NCBI GenBank assembly: GCA_964632355.1
Contig: CAZWBW010000036.1
Span: forward strand, 1 to 25,407
Length of the DNA stretch: 25,407 nt
Reading direction: 5' to 3'
From: JALOAP01 sp964632355
GTDB taxonomy: Bacteria > Chloroflexota > Dehalococcoidia > Tepidiformales > Tepidiformaceae
A program made the translations under genes and the position numbers. Below are positions 13,626-20,905 of this stretch, in pieces. Each line of letters starts with the position of its first letter. The first letter of the stretch is position 1. The notes under the pieces were generated by a model. It was not told the DNA's origin. It searched no databases and was given only the letters and a program-made list of their open reading frames with translations.

Positions 13626-15385
13626 ACTACCACGAGCGCGCGGTGCACGAGATGCGCGAACACGAGCCCTCGGTGACGGTCACACCGATCATGCGGAAGC
13701 TGGTGGCCGATTCGGCAGCGCTGCTACGGCGCGGGAAAGACGACGCCCGGCTGCGCGCCACCGCTGCCCGGCGGTTCGCCATCGACAACCTCGATGAACT
13801 CCACCGGCAGACGCGGAAGCAGTTCGAATCCCGGGGCATCGGCTACCACCGGGCCGCCACGCCAGCAGAGGCAGTGCGCATCGTGCGCGGGCTGCTCGGG
13901 AGCGCCCGCCGTGTGGCGAAGTCGAAGACGATGGTCGGCGAGGAGGTGGGCCTGGCACATGCGCTCCGCGACGCGGGCATCGACGTGCTCGAAACCGACA
14001 TCGGCGAATACATCGTCGATATCGAAGGGCGAGGCCCGAGCCACATCACGGCGCCGGCGCTTCACCTGAACCGGGCGCGAATCCGCGAACTGCTCGCCCG
14101 CAGGGGCGCGGAGCTCCCGGACGACGACCCGGTCCGGCTGTCGCAGTACGTGCGCGACGTCGTCGGGGCGTTCTTCCGGGATTGCGACGCGGCGATCACC
14201 GGCGCGAACGCGGTGGTGGCGTCGAGCGGGCGGATCGTTATCGTCGAAAACGAAGGAAACGTGGCGCTCGGGGTGAGCCACCCGCGGCTCCACATCGTGA
14301 TCACCGGGCTCGAGAAGGTGGTGGCGGACGAAGCGGACGCGCTGGCTGTGCTCGAAGTGCTGGCCCCCAGCGCAACGGCTCAGCCCCTGACATCGTTCTC
14401 GCACTTCATTGGCGACCCGTTGCCGGGGCAGGCGCGGCACGTGGTGTTCGTTGACCACGGCCGGTCGCGGACGCTGCGGGATGCGCGGTATCGCGAAGTG
14501 CTGAAGTGCATCCGCTGCGGCGCGTGCATGAACGCCTGCCCGGTGTACCGGGCGGCGGGCGGGCTTTCGTACGGTTCGCCGTACATGGGTCCGATCGGCG
14601 CGGTGGTCTCGCCGCTCTTCTGGCGCGACGGCAAGTACGCCGACCTGCCGTGGGCGTCGAGCCTCTGCGGGCGGTGCACCGAAGTGTGCCCGGTCGGGAT
14701 TCCGCTGCACCGGATGCTGCTCGACCTCCGGGGCGATGCGGTCGAGCGGGGGCAGATCGCAAGCCGGGCAGAACGTGCCGCATGGAAGGCGTGGGCGCTG
14801 GCGTTCACAGGAGCGACGCGGGCGCGCGCCGTATCGGCGCTTGGCCGCATCGGGCTTCGTGCGGCGGGACGGGCGATCCGTCCCCGGGGGAGCGACCGCG
14901 ATCCGCGGCTCCTGCCGGAGGTGGCGCCGGAGCGCGACCCGCTCAGCCTCGAGCCGGCTTCGCCGCCGATGGAGGCCGGCGCACCGCCGTTCCCGGAGAC
15001 GACCGTCGTTGGGCTCGACGAAGTACTCCCGGAGGACCCGGTCGAGCTGTTTCGCCAGCGCGCGACGTCGCTCGGGGTTGATGTGCGAGATGCCGTGGAG
15101 CCGCGCGACGGCGACCGAGTGGTCGAGGCCGCCGCGGGCATCGCGAACACCGGGAGCGTGCTGCTCGTCGGGGAAGCGGCCGCGCGGCGTCCGCTGCTCG
15201 GGGCGAAGCGCGTCGTAGTGCGGCTCGACCGGCGGCGCATCGTCGGATACCCGAGCGACCTGGCCCCCCACCTCGGCATAGGCGATGCGCTGATCCTGAC
15301 GGGAGCGAGCCGGACAGCGGATATCGAAAAGCAGATCGTTCGCGGGATCCACGGGAGCGAAGAACTGCTGGTGGTCCTGGAGTAG
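13622..15385 (+). CDS. lutB: LutB-LutC fusion, lactate utilisation iron-sulfur protein
   Basis: This 587-residue protein starts with the GTG at 13622. Residues 1 to about 430 are LutB: an N-terminal LUD domain (SKTMVGEEVGLAHAL, 101-115; ENEGNVALGVSHP, 209-221) and two ferredoxin-type 4Fe-4S motifs, CIRCGACMNACP (296-307) and CGRCTEVCP (349-357). After a Pro/Glu-rich linker (about 425-460), the last 120 residues match the end of LutC: GIANTGSVLL (506-515), YPSDLAPHL (543-551), SRTADIEKQIVRGIHG (563-578) and ELLVVLE at the C-terminus. In most bacteria lutB and lutC are separate genes. The LutC part is short (about 120-130 residues against roughly 200-240), so its N-terminal section is missing or reduced. 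The fused enzyme probably feeds lactate electrons to the respiratory chain. Confidence 0.92.
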   Translation: MNYHERAVHEMREHEPSVTVTPIMRKLVADSAALLRRGKDDARLRATAARRFAIDNLDELHRQTRKQFESRGIGYHRAATPAEAVRIVRGLLGSARRVAKSKTMVGEEVGLAHALRDAGIDVLETDIGEYIVDIEGRGPSHITAPALHLNRARIRELLARRGAELPDDDPVRLSQYVRDVVGAFFRDCDAAITGANAVVASSGRIVIVENEGNVALGVSHPRLHIVITGLEKVVADEADALAVLEVLAPSATAQPLTSFSHFIGDPLPGQARHVVFVDHGRSRTLRDARYREVLKCIRCGACMNACPVYRAAGGLSYGSPYMGPIGAVVSPLFWRDGKYADLPWASSLCGRCTEVCPVGIPLHRMLLDLRGDAVERGQIASRAERAAWKAWALAFTGATRARAVSALGRIGLRAAGRAIRPRGSDRDPRLLPEVAPERDPLSLEPASPPMEAGAPPFPETTVVGLDEVLPEDPVELFRQRATSLGVDVRDAVEPRDGDRVVEAAAGIANTGSVLLVGEAAARRPLLGAKRVVVRLDRRRIVGYPSDLAPHLGIGDALILTGASRTADIEKQIVRGIHGSEELLVVLE

Positions 15386-15426
15386 GTTCGCTATCTCCTA
15401 CTTGCGCTGCCCTTTACCATCAGCCC

Positions 15427-16056
15427 ATGGCAATCGAGATCACGTGGCTTGGGCGCACTTGCTTCCGGCTAAAGGGCCGCGAAGGCGTAGTCATCACCGA
15501 TCCGTACCCGCCGGATGGCGTTTCCCTCGGGAAGCTGACCGCGGACGTGGTGACGCTCAGCCGCCGCGATGATCCCGCCTACAGCCACCGCGAGGCTGTC
15601 TCGGGTGACCCATTCTTCCTCGATGCGCCAGGCGAATACGAGGTGCGCGGCATCCTGGTAACGGGGCTCGCCACCCGTGGCCCGAACGAGACGCGGAACA
15701 TCGTGTTCATCGTGGAGCTCGAAGGGCTGCGCATCGCACATCTCGGGCTCATCACGCCGGATTCCGCCCGCAAGCTCGACGAACTGAAGGGCGTCGACAT
15801 CCTGCTGCTGCCCGTGGGTGGCGGCGGTTCGCTCAACGCGGCGATGGCGAGCGACGTGATGACGACCATCGACCCGAATCTCGTGATCCCGATGCACTAC
15901 CGGACCGAGGAGGACGCGATCGAGTCGCTGGATCCGCTCGACCGGTTCCTGAAAGAGACGGGGTCGAAGCCGGAGCCCGAGGCGCGGATCACGGTCTCGA
16001 AGGCGCAACTCCCGAGCGAGCTCACGGTTCGGGTGCTCCAGCCGCGCGTTTCATAG
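15427..16056 (+). CDS. Metallo-beta-lactamase-fold protein with degenerate metal site
   Basis: This 209-residue protein aligns with the UlaG-like MBL-fold family: ITWLGRTCFRLKG, VVITDPYPP, DAPGEYEVRGILVTG (67-81), IAHLGLI, LLLPVGGGGSLNA (126-138) and VIPMHYRT (153-160). The metal ligands are largely gone. Where the family has a SHxHxxH motif this protein has SRRDDPAYSH (45-54). Where GDLGH is expected it has GLITPDS (107-113), and the early WLGH is WLGR. Only the late His157 is clearly kept. It is therefore probably not a zinc hydrolase. It may be a binding or structural protein. It lies 41 bases after the lutB-lutC gene and overlaps the stop of the convergent tupC by six bases. Confidence 0.85.
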   Translation: MAIEITWLGRTCFRLKGREGVVITDPYPPDGVSLGKLTADVVTLSRRDDPAYSHREAVSGDPFFLDAPGEYEVRGILVTGLATRGPNETRNIVFIVELEGLRIAHLGLITPDSARKLDELKGVDILLLPVGGGGSLNAAMASDVMTTIDPNLVIPMHYRTEEDAIESLDPLDRFLKETGSKPEPEARITVSKAQLPSELTVRVLQPRVS

Positions 16057-16923
16057 CCCGTCGCCAGCGTCGTCGTAGCGGCGAACCGCGACGAGCGGCG
16101 CGCTCACCTCGAGCATCGGGGGCAGGTCGCGCGGCGGCGCCGGGGCTGTGACGGACACCTGGACGCCACCGATCATGCCCCACACCTCGTGCCGAACGCC
16201 GAGGTCGAGCACTTCTTCGACGGTCATTTCGAAGGTGACATCGCCCTTTCCGGGGCGAAGGGCGCGCGGAGCGATCGCGACTACGCCACCGCCTTCCGCG
16301 GGAATCATCGTGTAGCCGAGGAACCGGGCTGTTGCGGCGTCGGGCGGATTGCCAAACACCTCGGGACGCGGGCCCACAGCGCGGACGCGGCCATCGATCA
16401 GGACCACGAGTTCGTCGGCGAGGCGGAGGGCCTCGTCGCGATCGTGCGTGACCAACACGGTTGTGGTGGCGAACCGGCGAAGGAGGTGCGGCAGGTCGTG
16501 CAACAGCTGCCTGCGCCCGGGGGCATCGAGCCCGGAAAGCGGTTCGTCGAGGATGGTAACCGGCGCGCGAAGGGCGAGGGCGCGGGCCAGGTTCGCTCGC
16601 TGGGCCTCGCCGCCGCTGAGCCGCCTCGCGTTTCGATTGAGCAGCGGTTCGATGCCGCAGGCCGCGGCGGCTTCGCGGATGCGGCGCTCGCGCTCGGCGG
16701 GCGGAACACGCCGGAGTCGCAGGGCGAGGTCCAGGTTCGCGGCCACGGTGCCGGACACGAACACGGGCGCCTGGAACGCATAGGCGACCATCCGCCGGAC
16801 GAGGCCGGGGCTTGTGGGTTCGCCGCCGAGCAGAATACGCCCTGCGGTGGGCCGTTCGAGCGCCGAGATGAGCCGCAGCAGCGTCGACTTGCCCGAACCG
16901 TTGGGGCCAACGAGCGCCGTCAC
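16051..16923 (-). CDS. tupC: Tungstate ABC transporter ATP-binding protein, 5'-truncated ORF
   Basis: This is the open part (290 codons from a GTG at 16923) of the ATPase gene that would drive tungstate import with TupA and TupB. Walker A is GPNGSGKST (6-14), the Q-loop is around FQAP, the signature LSGGEAQR (102-109), Walker B ILDEPLSGLD (124-133) and the H-loop VTHD (158-161). A C-terminal extension of about 90 residues resembles a degenerate MOP/TOBE-like regulatory domain. The natural start is not 16923: the missing first strand lies just upstream in the same frame behind a TAG at 16939-16941 (next entry). A protein starting at 16923 would lack the A-loop region that stacks on adenine and might not fold. 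SD-like bases abut the GTG with no spacer, so re-initiation there would be poor. Confidence 0.85.
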   Translation of the reverse strand: MTALVGPNGSGKSTLLRLISALERPTAGRILLGGEPTSPGLVRRMVAYAFQAPVFVSGTVAANLDLALRLRRVPPAERERRIREAAAACGIEPLLNRNARRLSGGEAQRANLARALALRAPVTILDEPLSGLDAPGRRQLLHDLPHLLRRFATTTVLVTHDRDEALRLADELVVLIDGRVRAVGPRPEVFGNPPDAATARFLGYTMIPAEGGGVVAIAPRALRPGKGDVTFEMTVEEVLDLGVRHEVWGMIGGVQVSVTAPAPPRDLPPMLEVSAPLVAVRRYDDAGDGL

Positions 16924-16938
16924 CCTTCCCGCGGCGAT

Positions 16939-17013
16939 CTACAGATCCGGTATGTCGAGCACCGGCCGGTGGCCGCGCAGAAAGCGCAGCTCTTCGCAAC
17001 GGATGTCGGTCAC
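16939..17013 (-). pseudogene. tupC: 5' end of tupC cut off by an in-frame amber codon
   Basis: Reading left from a GTG at 17013, the frame gives TDIRCEELRFLRGHRPVLDI followed by PDL, then TAG (16941-16939), then IAAGRVTALVGPNGSGKST. This is a normal ABC-ATPase N-terminus in one frame with codon 25 turned into a stop. The GTG overlaps the TGA of the permease gene (17010-17013), the usual coupled arrangement, which supports 17013 as the real start. Full length would be 320 codons. TAG ends several other genes here (sucD, murT, the lipoprotein at 4229), so reassignment of the codon is unlikely. A sequencing error or a recent nonsense mutation are the main explanations. Confidence 0.8.
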
Positions 17014-17705
17014 CGGTCCCGCCGCTGCTGGATCCATGTCAGGAGCAGGGTAACCGCGAAGGTGAGCGCGAGCAGGATGAGGCCGAGGGCCATGGCGTTC
17101 GCGTTCTGTCCGCGGCTGGTTTCGGTGACGATCGCGGTGGTAAGGACCCGGGTCTCGCCGCGGAGGTTCCCGCCCACGGTCATGGAGGCGCCGACTTCGG
17201 AAATGACCGAACCGAAGCCGGCAATGATGGCCGCGAGAATGCCAAGCCGCGCCTCGCGAACGGTGAGCCAGAGGGTTCGCAGGCGGCCGGCGCCAAGCAC
17301 CGAGAGCAGGTCGGGGAGCTCGGGAGGGAGCGCCTGGACGGCCGCAGTGGTGAACCCGACGACCAGCGGCAGGGAAATCACGAACTGCGCGATGATCATC
17401 GCCTGTTTCGTGTAGATGAGGTCGAGGTCACCGAACGGGCCGTTTCGAACCAGGAGCAGCCAGACCACGAGGCCAGCAACAACCGGGGGGACGCCCATCC
17501 CGGTGTTGACCGCTCCGAGCACGACGGTGCGCCCCGGAAAGCGGGCCCGGGCGAGCAGGTAGCCGGCCGGCACTCCCACGACCATCGCGAGGAGGGTGGC
17601 CGTGCCGGACACGACAATCGTGCGCGCGGCGATGTCGCGGAGCTCCGCATCGCCGGTGGCGATGAGCCGAACAGCTTCCTGGAACCCCTCCCAGATCGCG
17701 TCCAT
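17010..17705 (-). CDS. tupB: Tungstate ABC transporter permease
   Basis: This 231-residue multi-pass inner-membrane permease of the binding-protein-dependent family belongs to the TupB group. About five to six hydrophobic segments are visible, for example TATLLAMVVGVPAGYLLARA and the final ILLALTFAVTLLLTWI. The cytoplasmic coupling loop, EARLGILAAIIAGFGSVISEVGA, carries the EAA-type motif with conserved G, followed by MTVGGN, a signature of tungstate/molybdate-type permeases. TAxVTETSRG follows, as in TupB proteins. It starts 15 bases after the tupA stop and its own stop overlaps the start of tupC, so the three genes form one operon. Confidence 0.93.
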   Translation of the reverse strand: MDAIWEGFQEAVRLIATGDAELRDIAARTIVVSGTATLLAMVVGVPAGYLLARARFPGRTVVLGAVNTGMGVPPVVAGLVVWLLLVRNGPFGDLDLIYTKQAMIIAQFVISLPLVVGFTTAAVQALPPELPDLLSVLGAGRLRTLWLTVREARLGILAAIIAGFGSVISEVGASMTVGGNLRGETRVLTTAIVTETSRGQNANAMALGLILLALTFAVTLLLTWIQQRRDR

Positions 17706-17720
17706 CGCGGGTGCGTCGCG

Positions 17721-18653
17721 CTAGCCGAGATCTTCCAGCGTCTTGCCGGCGTCGGGCGTGAAGAGCGGTTCGCCGTACTCCTCGCGCTTGAAGTTGCCGA
17801 TGATCTCCTGCACTTCGGGCGAGACCATGAACTCAACCCACGCGCGCGCCTGCTCGGCCTTCACGCCGGAGTGCTTTTCGGGGTTGACCATGTAGACCGA
17901 GTAGATGTTGAGGAGCGTGCGGTCGCCTTCGAACAGCACTTCGAGATCCAGGCCGTCGCGGAGCGCCAGGAAGGTGCCGCGGTCGGTCAGGGTGTAGGAC
18001 TGCCGCTCGTTCGCGACGTTCAGGGTCGCTCCCATGCCCTGCCCGGTCTCCTCGCGGTTCGGCACGGCATCGGGATCGACGCCGGCCTGCTGCCAGAGGG
18101 CCAGCTCCATCTTGTGCGTGCCGGAATCGTCGCCGCGGGAGACGAACCCTCCCGCCGATGCGAGCGCCTGCATGGCGGCGGTGATGTCCGCGGCGTCGCG
18201 GAGGCCAGCCGGGTCGGAGGCCGGGCCGACGATGACGTAGTCGTTGTGCATCACCAGGCGGCCTTCGACGAGGTCGCCGCTTTCGACGAATTGGCGTTCG
18301 CTTTCCGGCGCATGGACGAGGACTGCGTCGGCGTTACCGTCGGCGCCCATCTGGAGTGCGGCGCCGGTGCCGACGGCGATCACCTTCACATTCACGCCGG
18401 TCCGTTCGCGGAACATGGGGACCAGCACATCGAGCAGACCGCTGTCCTGGGTGCTCGTCGTGGTGGCGAGGATCATCTCGCCGCCGATGCGCGTCTCGGT
18501 TGCCGGCGGACTCGCCTCGGCTGTGCCTTCGGTAGACGTTGCCTCCGGCGTTGGACTGCTGCCGGCGTCATCATCGTCGTCGCCGCACGCGACGGTGGCG
18601 ACGGCAAGCATTGCGACGACGGCCAGGATGAACCAGGCCTGGAATCGTCTCAT
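17721..18653 (-). CDS. tupA: Tungstate-binding lipoprotein of the ABC transporter
   Basis: This 310-residue extracytoplasmic solute-binding protein captures tungstate for TupBC. The signal peptide has a lipobox TVAC with the lipidated cysteine at 23, then GDDDDD and a Thr/Pro/Glu-rich linker. The mature domain begins with the oxyanion-binding motif TTTSTQDSGLLD (64-75), diagnostic of TupA. Further family motifs are VIAVGTGAALQMG, ADAVLVHAPESE, VMHNDYVIVGP and SRGDDSGTHK. Tungstate is preferred over molybdate in this family; the sequence alone does not prove selectivity. The ATG at 18653 has a strong SD (GGGAGGAGGGAG). The transporter implies tungsten or molybdenum enzymes elsewhere in the genome. 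Confidence 0.93.
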   Translation of the reverse strand: MRRFQAWFILAVVAMLAVATVACGDDDDDAGSSPTPEATSTEGTAEASPPATETRIGGEMILATTTSTQDSGLLDVLVPMFRERTGVNVKVIAVGTGAALQMGADGNADAVLVHAPESERQFVESGDLVEGRLVMHNDYVIVGPASDPAGLRDAADITAAMQALASAGGFVSRGDDSGTHKMELALWQQAGVDPDAVPNREETGQGMGATLNVANERQSYTLTDRGTFLALRDGLDLEVLFEGDRTLLNIYSVYMVNPEKHSGVKAEQARAWVEFMVSPEVQEIIGNFKREEYGEPLFTPDAGKTLEDLG

Positions 18654-18772
18654 GGCTCCCTCCTCCCGATATGCCGCAGGGAGCATACCGACGGGGGAGC
18701 GATGTGTCACCCGGGGCCGAACGCTAACACGCGACTAGGAGGAAAGTTAATCGCAGGCGGAGAAATTTACGT

Positions 18773-18802
18773 TTGATTTACGCCTTTGAAGCCTCGTATG
18801 TG
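18773..18802 (+). promoter_or_regulatory. Candidate promoter of the riboswitch transcript
   Basis: TTGATT (18773-18778) and TATGTG (18797-18802) are separated by 18 bases in a locally A+T-rich patch directly upstream of the riboswitch. This is a weak but well-placed sigma-70-like match, which would start the RNA at about 18810. Confidence 0.4.
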
Positions 18803-18811
18803 TTACAACAA

Positions 18812-18966
18812 GGGTGCCGAATCCGCGAGAGCGGAACGGGGGAACCAACTTTTGGGGTGTATCTCCGCGAAAGCGGAGTAGGTGACTCCCCTCACCGAAC
18901 CCGTCAGCTAACCCCGTAGGCCTAAGGGAGAGGCGTGGCAGCCGCTCAGCCTGCCGAAAGCCTCTC
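18812..18966 (+). ncRNA. c-di-AMP riboswitch (ydaO-yuaA class)
   Basis: The sequence follows the ydaO-yuaA consensus in order: TGCCGAATCCG, a hairpin closed by a GAGA tetraloop (18822-18835), CGGGGGAACCA, TTGGGGTGTATC, a second hairpin with a GAAA tetraloop (18863-18878), AGGTGACTCCCC, then CCGAACCCGTCAGCTAACCC and CGTAGGCCT (18895-18923). This class binds two c-di-AMP molecules and usually turns genes off when the ligand is abundant. A following stem (18928-18934 with 18960-18966) plus a short CGAC-TCG-GTCG hairpin and TTTTT (18981-18985) could be the expression platform. Known targets are wall hydrolases and potassium or osmolyte transport; here the next gene is a 60-residue zinc-ribbon protein. 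Confidence 0.92.
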
Positions 18967-19030
18967 ATCGACTCGGTCGCTTTTTATGCGCGATCCCGCG
19001 CGCGGCCAGAACCGACGGGAGGTTGACTCC

Positions 19031-19213
19031 GTGCTTCGAACCCAGAATGTCCCGTGGTGGCGCCGCCTGTTTGCCGAGGCGCAGGTCCCCTCGTATGTGG
19101 TGGTGCGCCCGCCTGAAGCTCGGCGATGCCCTGAGTGCTTCGCCCAGTACGAGGTTCGCGACCGCTACTGTCCGGGCTGCCGTGTCGCAGTGCCGGAGTG
19201 GCGTTTCGGGTAA
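19031..19213 (+). CDS. 60-residue zinc-ribbon protein under c-di-AMP riboswitch
   Basis: I chose the GTG at 19031 because GGGAGGT (19017-19023) lies at ideal distance. An ATG at 18986, right after the T-run of the riboswitch platform, would add 15 residues but has no SD. The protein has a basic and aromatic N-terminal helix (VPWWRRLFAE), then a compact zinc-ribbon-like knuckle, CPEC...CPGC, with the pairs 17-20 residues apart, and ends VPEWRFG. Four cysteines should bind one zinc. There is no membrane segment. Function is unknown; it may act as a small adaptor. A terminator closes the transcript at 19275-19306, so this is the only protein gene the riboswitch clearly controls. Confidence 0.75.
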   Translation: MLRTQNVPWWRRLFAEAQVPSYVVVRPPEARRCPECFAQYEVRDRYCPGCRVAVPEWRFG

Positions 19214-19274
19214 TCTGCTCCGTTCCTCCCTCCTCTTGGTGCGCTACTCCCCTGGTGGCGCAACAAGAACCGAT

Positions 19275-19306
19275 AGGCCAGCCGGAGTCGCGCCGGGTGG
19301 CCTTTT
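19275..19306 (+). terminator. Rho-independent terminator of the riboswitch transcript
   Basis: AGGCCAGCCGG (19275-19285) pairs with CCGGGTGGCCT (19293-19303) with one mismatch and a seven-base loop, followed by TTTT. It lies 61 bases after the zinc-ribbon gene stop and 28 bases before the stop of the convergent membrane protein gene. Confidence 0.75.
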
Positions 19307-19333
19307 GGTTTGTCTCGAAAACGGCTACCCGGG

Positions 19334-20824
19334 CTACGGGACGGGCGCGAAGTCGAGGATGGCGAACGTCTCGTTCGAATAGACCAGGGAGATGTCCGAC
19401 GGGGCGTCGCGCAGCCACCACTGCCACCCGATCCACTCCTCGCGGTAGACCACCACCCGGCCGATGCCGTGCTCACGGGCGAGCGCCGCTGCTGCAGGGC
19501 CGTCGAGCGTACGAAGCAGTGTGGCGACGAGGCGCGCCTCCTCCCGTTCGTCTTCGAAGGCGAGCCAGCGGGCGTTGCTCCCGACAAGCACTGGAGCATC
19601 GCTGAGCCCGCGCCACCACCAGCCGACCGGCCAATCCCTGCGGTCCGCGGCGATGGCGATGGCGCCGTCCGGCGGGTTCGCGTTCGACCACTCGACGGCG
19701 TCCAGATAGTGGCTGTCGAGCATCCGGTAGTAGGCGATGTCCTCTTCGACGACGGCGTCGAGGCTGGGGAGCAGCGCCACGAGCAGGCTGGCGGGCGCTG
19801 CGGCCAGCGCCGCGGAGGCGGTGACGCTGCGAAGACGGACTGCGAGGTCTGCGCCGAGCATGGCAACGGCGAGGGGAGCCGAGACGGCCACCCCGGCGAG
19901 GAGTCGCGCTTCGCCGCTTATGACGAATGCGGCGGACGCCGTGAAGAAGAGCGCAGCCACCGCAAGCACCAGCGGCGAGGGCTCCGAGCGCCGAACCAGC
20001 CTGGCAGCCAGCGTGATCGCGGCGAGGAGCCAGAGCGCGCCCCACAACGGCACAACGTCCCGGAAGCCGTACTCGACCGAGTCCGAGAGCGTGACCGACG
20101 CGGGGTTGAGCGGCGGTTCGTAGCCCGCCAGGAGCAGCGGCACGTAGGTCGGGAGGAACGCGGCGAGCGCGGCCACCAGCGGGAGCGCCACGAACCTGGC
20201 CCGGTGCAGCACTACAGGCACGGGCGGGCGAACGGTCGCGAGCCAGAGCACCACGAGCACGGCCGCCGTCCCAATGGCCACGAGGAAGTACATGTGGTGC
20301 GAAAGCGCGGTGATAACGGCGAACGCCGCCGTGGCGCCCAGGTACCGGCGGTTCGGCTGGAGCAGGAGGCAGGCGAGCGACCAGAGTGCCAGCAAGCCCG
20401 CGGCCACCGCGAGGTTCTGCGGATAGCCGCCGAAGGCCATCGGTTCGGTGATGGGGCGCGCGAAGGCGACGAGCATGGCCGCCAGCGCGGCCGCCCACCA
20501 GCCGACCGTCCTGTATGCGACGACAAGTACGGCAGCTACAACGGCGAGCAGCGACGCTACCGCCATGAGCTTTACTGCGACGTATGGGGCAACGGCGAAC
20601 GACGCGATGTGAAGTAGCACAGGGATAATTGGCGGGTAAATACCGCCATTCGGTGAGTGCACATCGTCTCCGGTCATATTGCGACCGATCGCGAGCCAGT
20701 TTCCCCCGTCGAGACCGCTCGGGTATTGGCCGAACTGTTCCCAACGGTAAAGGGCCAGCGCAGCAAACATGACAAACACAAGAGCTGCTACTACAGCACG
20801 CTGCACTCCAGATGTTGACAGCAT
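19334..20824 (-). CDS. GT-C-like multi-pass membrane protein
   Basis: This protein has 496 residues from the ATG at 20824. An ATG at 20941 with a better SD would add 39 polar residues but overlap the divergent gene. A first membrane helix is followed by an extracytoplasmic loop SGLDGGNWLAIGRN, with an acidic residue where GT-C glycosyltransferases place a catalytic Asp. Some ten further helices contain LARPIxxxxAFGGYPQN-like and ALSHHMYF motifs. The last 130 residues form a soluble domain with DWPVGWWWRGLSD and RWLAFEDEREEARLVATLL. It is paralogous to 22131-23669. It probably transfers a sugar from a lipid carrier outside the membrane; the product is unknown. Confidence 0.75.
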   Translation of the reverse strand: MLSTSGVQRAVVAALVFVMFAALALYRWEQFGQYPSGLDGGNWLAIGRNMTGDDVHSPNGGIYPPIIPVLLHIASFAVAPYVAVKLMAVASLLAVVAAVLVVAYRTVGWWAAALAAMLVAFARPITEPMAFGGYPQNLAVAAGLLALWSLACLLLQPNRRYLGATAAFAVITALSHHMYFLVAIGTAAVLVVLWLATVRPPVPVVLHRARFVALPLVAALAAFLPTYVPLLLAGYEPPLNPASVTLSDSVEYGFRDVVPLWGALWLLAAITLAARLVRRSEPSPLVLAVAALFFTASAAFVISGEARLLAGVAVSAPLAVAMLGADLAVRLRSVTASAALAAAPASLLVALLPSLDAVVEEDIAYYRMLDSHYLDAVEWSNANPPDGAIAIAADRRDWPVGWWWRGLSDAPVLVGSNARWLAFEDEREEARLVATLLRTLDGPAAAALAREHGIGRVVVYREEWIGWQWWLRDAPSDISLVYSNETFAILDFAPVP

Positions 20825-20905
20825 TCGTGACAGCGGGAGAATTACAGGTGAAACTTCTCCCGGTACAGCAACTGGATCGCCCCGTCCGTGCCCTGTGCCA
20901 CTCAC

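Noticed and set aside
13724..15352. A 542-codon open frame on the minus strand
   Set aside because: It lies antisense to the LutB-LutC gene, is Arg/His/Pro-rich and has no family motifs. Such shadow frames are expected in GC-rich coding DNA.
16939..16941. TAG read as an amino acid (stop codon reassignment or pyrrolysine)
   Set aside because: TAG is the normal terminator of sucD, murT and other genes here, so reassignment is not supported; error or mutation is simpler.
18654..18772. Promoter and metal-responsive operator for tupA
   Set aside because: TTAACT and TTAGCG about 17 bases apart are too weak, and no palindrome resembling a ModE site was found.
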